A stretch of DNA of 64,000 bases from DASXMX01 sp036794395 (GTDB lineage Bacteria; Planctomycetota; Phycisphaerae; Tepidisphaerales; Tepidisphaeraceae). Positions 62,352 through 64,000 of the stretch are shown piece by piece (the stretch's first letter is position 1; every line of letters starts with the position of its first letter). The stretch spans positions 4,156 through 68,155 of the forward strand of contig DAIRGS010000001.1 in NCBI GenBank assembly GCA_036794395.1, in the 5' to 3' direction. Made by a program: the position numbers and the translations under genes. The notes beneath the pieces were generated by a model that saw nothing but the letters and a program-made list of their open reading frames with translations, was not told the origin of the DNA and ran no database searches.

Positions 62352-64000
62352 TCATTCGAGTTTCGTCGTCGAAGTCCCCCCAACCATCTCCCCAAACGCC
62401 CCCTCCACCCCCCGCGCAAACCCCACCGCATCCATCAAACAAGACCCTTTCATCCGCTCCCTCATCCCCTTCCTCAACTCGACCAGATAACTCCGCTTAC
62501 CCGCCATCCAAACAGCCTTCTGAACGTATTGGTCCCCATCCTCTACAACATGCTCCCCCAACCCCAGATTAGACAAGATGCTCCACCCCGCCCGCGAAGC
62601 CACCTACTCCCCCCGCAGGCTCACCGGCGCAACGCCCATCCACAGCGCATCCAGCATCGTCGAATGCGCGTTATACGGAAACGTGTCCAGAAAAATGTCG
62701 ATCCGGCTGTACGTCTCCATGTACTCCCGCCGGGGCATGCGCTCGTGAAACTCAACCCGCGCCGCATCCACCCCATGCCGTGCCAAAACCCGCAATACGC
62801 CTTCCCGCGCCAACCCCACCGGCGTCAGCAAAATCAAACGCGACCCAGTCACCTCCGCCAAAATCCTCCCCCACAATTCCAGCACCGGCTCAGTCACCTT
62901 AGCAAAGACACACAAACATCCAAACGTCACAAAACCATTGCGAACCATGGGTGGTTCCCCCACCGGCAACTCCTCGCCCATCGGATCAAAGCACCAGAAA
63001 CTCTTCAGCCGCACTGACCGCTCGCTGTACCGCCCCACATCGCTCTGCCCCTCCGGGTCCAGAAACGAGTCGGTCAGCCGGTAATCCATTGCGCTCAATC
63101 CCGTCGTTCCGGGATACCCCGCGAACGTAACCTGAATTGGTGCAGGCTTCATTGCAAACAGCAGCAGGCGGTTCTCGGCCATGTGCAGCGCGGTATCAAC
63201 GAGAATATCAATCCCGTCCGCCCGGATCAGTTCCGCCGCGGACGGATCATCCATCCCGCGAATGTCCCGCCAATGATCGGCGTACATCTCAAACCGCTTC
63301 GTCAATGAGTCCATCTCGCTCGCATGCGAATAGCAAAACACTTCGACCACCCCACGATCGTGCTCCCGCAACAGCGGAATCAAATTGTACCCCACCACGT
63401 GATGCCGAAAATAAGGCGATACATACCCCACCCGAATCCGCCTCCCGGAAACGCTTCCGCCAACAAACGGCCGCAACGTCCCAGCCAAAGGCCGCCCAAA
63501 CAATTCATCCCACTTGCGATGCGCCTCATAAAGCCGCGCTGTCGAGTACCCCGGATGAAGCAGCATCGAATAAAGCATCCCGCTCCCCAGATGCGGCTCC
63601 TTCTTTAGCCCAAGCTCCCTCGCAAAACTCGCAATCGATTCATCCAACCGCCCCGTATCCCGCAACAGCGCCCCCAAACTTCCCCACGCCGCCGCCAGGT
63701 CCGGCTTCAGCTCCACCGCCTTCTGATACTCCCCAATCGCCTCATCCACCCGCCCACCCGAAGCCAGCGCGGTCCCCAGCTTGTTATGCAACCCCGCCAC
63801 CCCAACATTCAGAGAGACGGCGCGCCGCAACCACTCGGTCGCTTCGGCATAACGCTTGGCCGAAAACAACGCCGTCCCTAGATTTTCCAAGGTAGAAGCA
63901 TTTCCGGGCTCCAACTCCGCCGCCCGCCCAAAAATCTGAATCGCCTCATCAAGATTTCCCCCCAGCGCCACCACGCTCCCCAGATTGCTCAACACCCGCC
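62352..64000 (-). pseudogene. TPR plus O-GlcNAc-transferase-like (SPINDLY) protein, 5' end outside window, split by a stop codon
   Basis: A protein O-glycosyltransferase-type gene. Tetratricopeptide repeats run from the window edge (AIQIFGRAAELEPGNASTLENLGTALFSA...). The SPINDLY/OGT domain follows: YVSPYFRHHVVGYNL, VDTALHMAENRLLLFAMKPAPIQVTFAGYPGTTGLSAMDY, FGCLCVFAKVTEPVLELW and FLDTFPYNAHSTMLDALWMGVAPVSL. The frame ends at TAG (62604-62606) after LRGE, yet the same frame continues with VASRAGWSILSNLGLGEHVVEDGDQYV and LMDAVGFARGVEGAFGEM, the usual end of the domain, to 62352. So a nonsense mutation or a sequencing error splits an otherwise complete protein. Confidence 0.75.

Noticed and set aside
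62316..63017. 233-residue plus-strand ORF over the SPINDLY gene
   Set aside because: Extremely Pro/Arg/His-rich complement of the minus-strand gene; no ribosome site.
1..64000. defence island or biosynthetic cluster
   Set aside because: AddAB, CPBP, the PIN remnants and the halogenase-like gene are individually suggestive but scattered among housekeeping genes; no co-directional defence or biosynthetic operon is present.

Overview
The window is high-GC chromosomal DNA and reads like a planctomycete, probably of the Phycisphaerae/Tepidisphaerales type; the class is an inference. The pointers are a DUF1549/DUF1553 + DUF1501 pair, three TAT-exported Gfo/Idh/MocA oxidoreductases, a CxPxR sulfatase, a Ser/Thr kinase fused to 14 WD40 repeats, a surface protein with an LEPR-XLL-like N-terminus, and a TPR-SPINDLY protein. 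There are no rRNA, tRNA or CRISPR features. Two runs of ten Ns (18764-18773, 28496-28505) are scaffold joins, and both look like overlapping contig ends rather than missing sequence.

Layout. 1-5.9 kb: terpene-cyclase-fold protein (partial), secreted oxidoreductase, DoxX protein, lipoprotein esterase, glycosyltransferase, creatininase-family amidohydrolase. 5.9-13.6 kb: addB-addA recombinational repair nuclease (minus strand). 13.7-20.4 kb: CPBP protease, kinase-WD40 sensor, hflX. 20.3-20.9 kb: decayed toxin-antitoxin pair. 20.9-37 kb: typical planctomycete degradative/envelope genes (DUF1501, DUF1549/1553, LEPR-XLL-PKD-transglycosylase, sulfatase, two Gfo/Idh/MocA, ApbE, SUMF1-like). 37-49.6 kb: REP-associated transposase, GH4, a shortened methyltransferase, leuD, a four-helix-bundle cassette, upp, OPT transporter, small membrane proteins, a hydrolase-like protein, an RluA pseudouridine synthase. 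49.6-52.4 kb: broken IS1595-type transposase fused to an antitoxin-like protein, a PIN pseudogene and small genes. 52.5-59.6 kb: a CsgG/FlgO-like secreted protein, MFS + halogenase-like pair, ctaA-ctaB-cupredoxin cluster (heme A and terminal oxidase biogenesis). 59.6-64 kb: long inverted repeat, glycosyltransferase, redoxin, and an O-GlcNAc-transferase-like gene split by a stop codon.

The most distinctive signal is the density of short mobile inverted-repeat elements. The main family (core GGGAGTGCGAGGCTCC, arms in inverted pairs) occurs at seven loci. It flanks and partly encodes the one RAYT (REP-associated tyrosine transposase) gene in the window. Two of its copies sit inside larger elements that have their own terminal inverted repeats and 10-bp flanking direct repeats. 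A second, roughly 270-bp family occurs twice, each time touching the start of a gene. Further families flank a four-helix-bundle gene, separate addB from addA, and fill the 0.7-kb gap at 59.6-60.3 kb. Around these elements several genes are broken: two PIN toxin loci, an antitoxin with a C8 frameshift, the IS1595 transposase, the SPINDLY gene and probably the methyltransferase.
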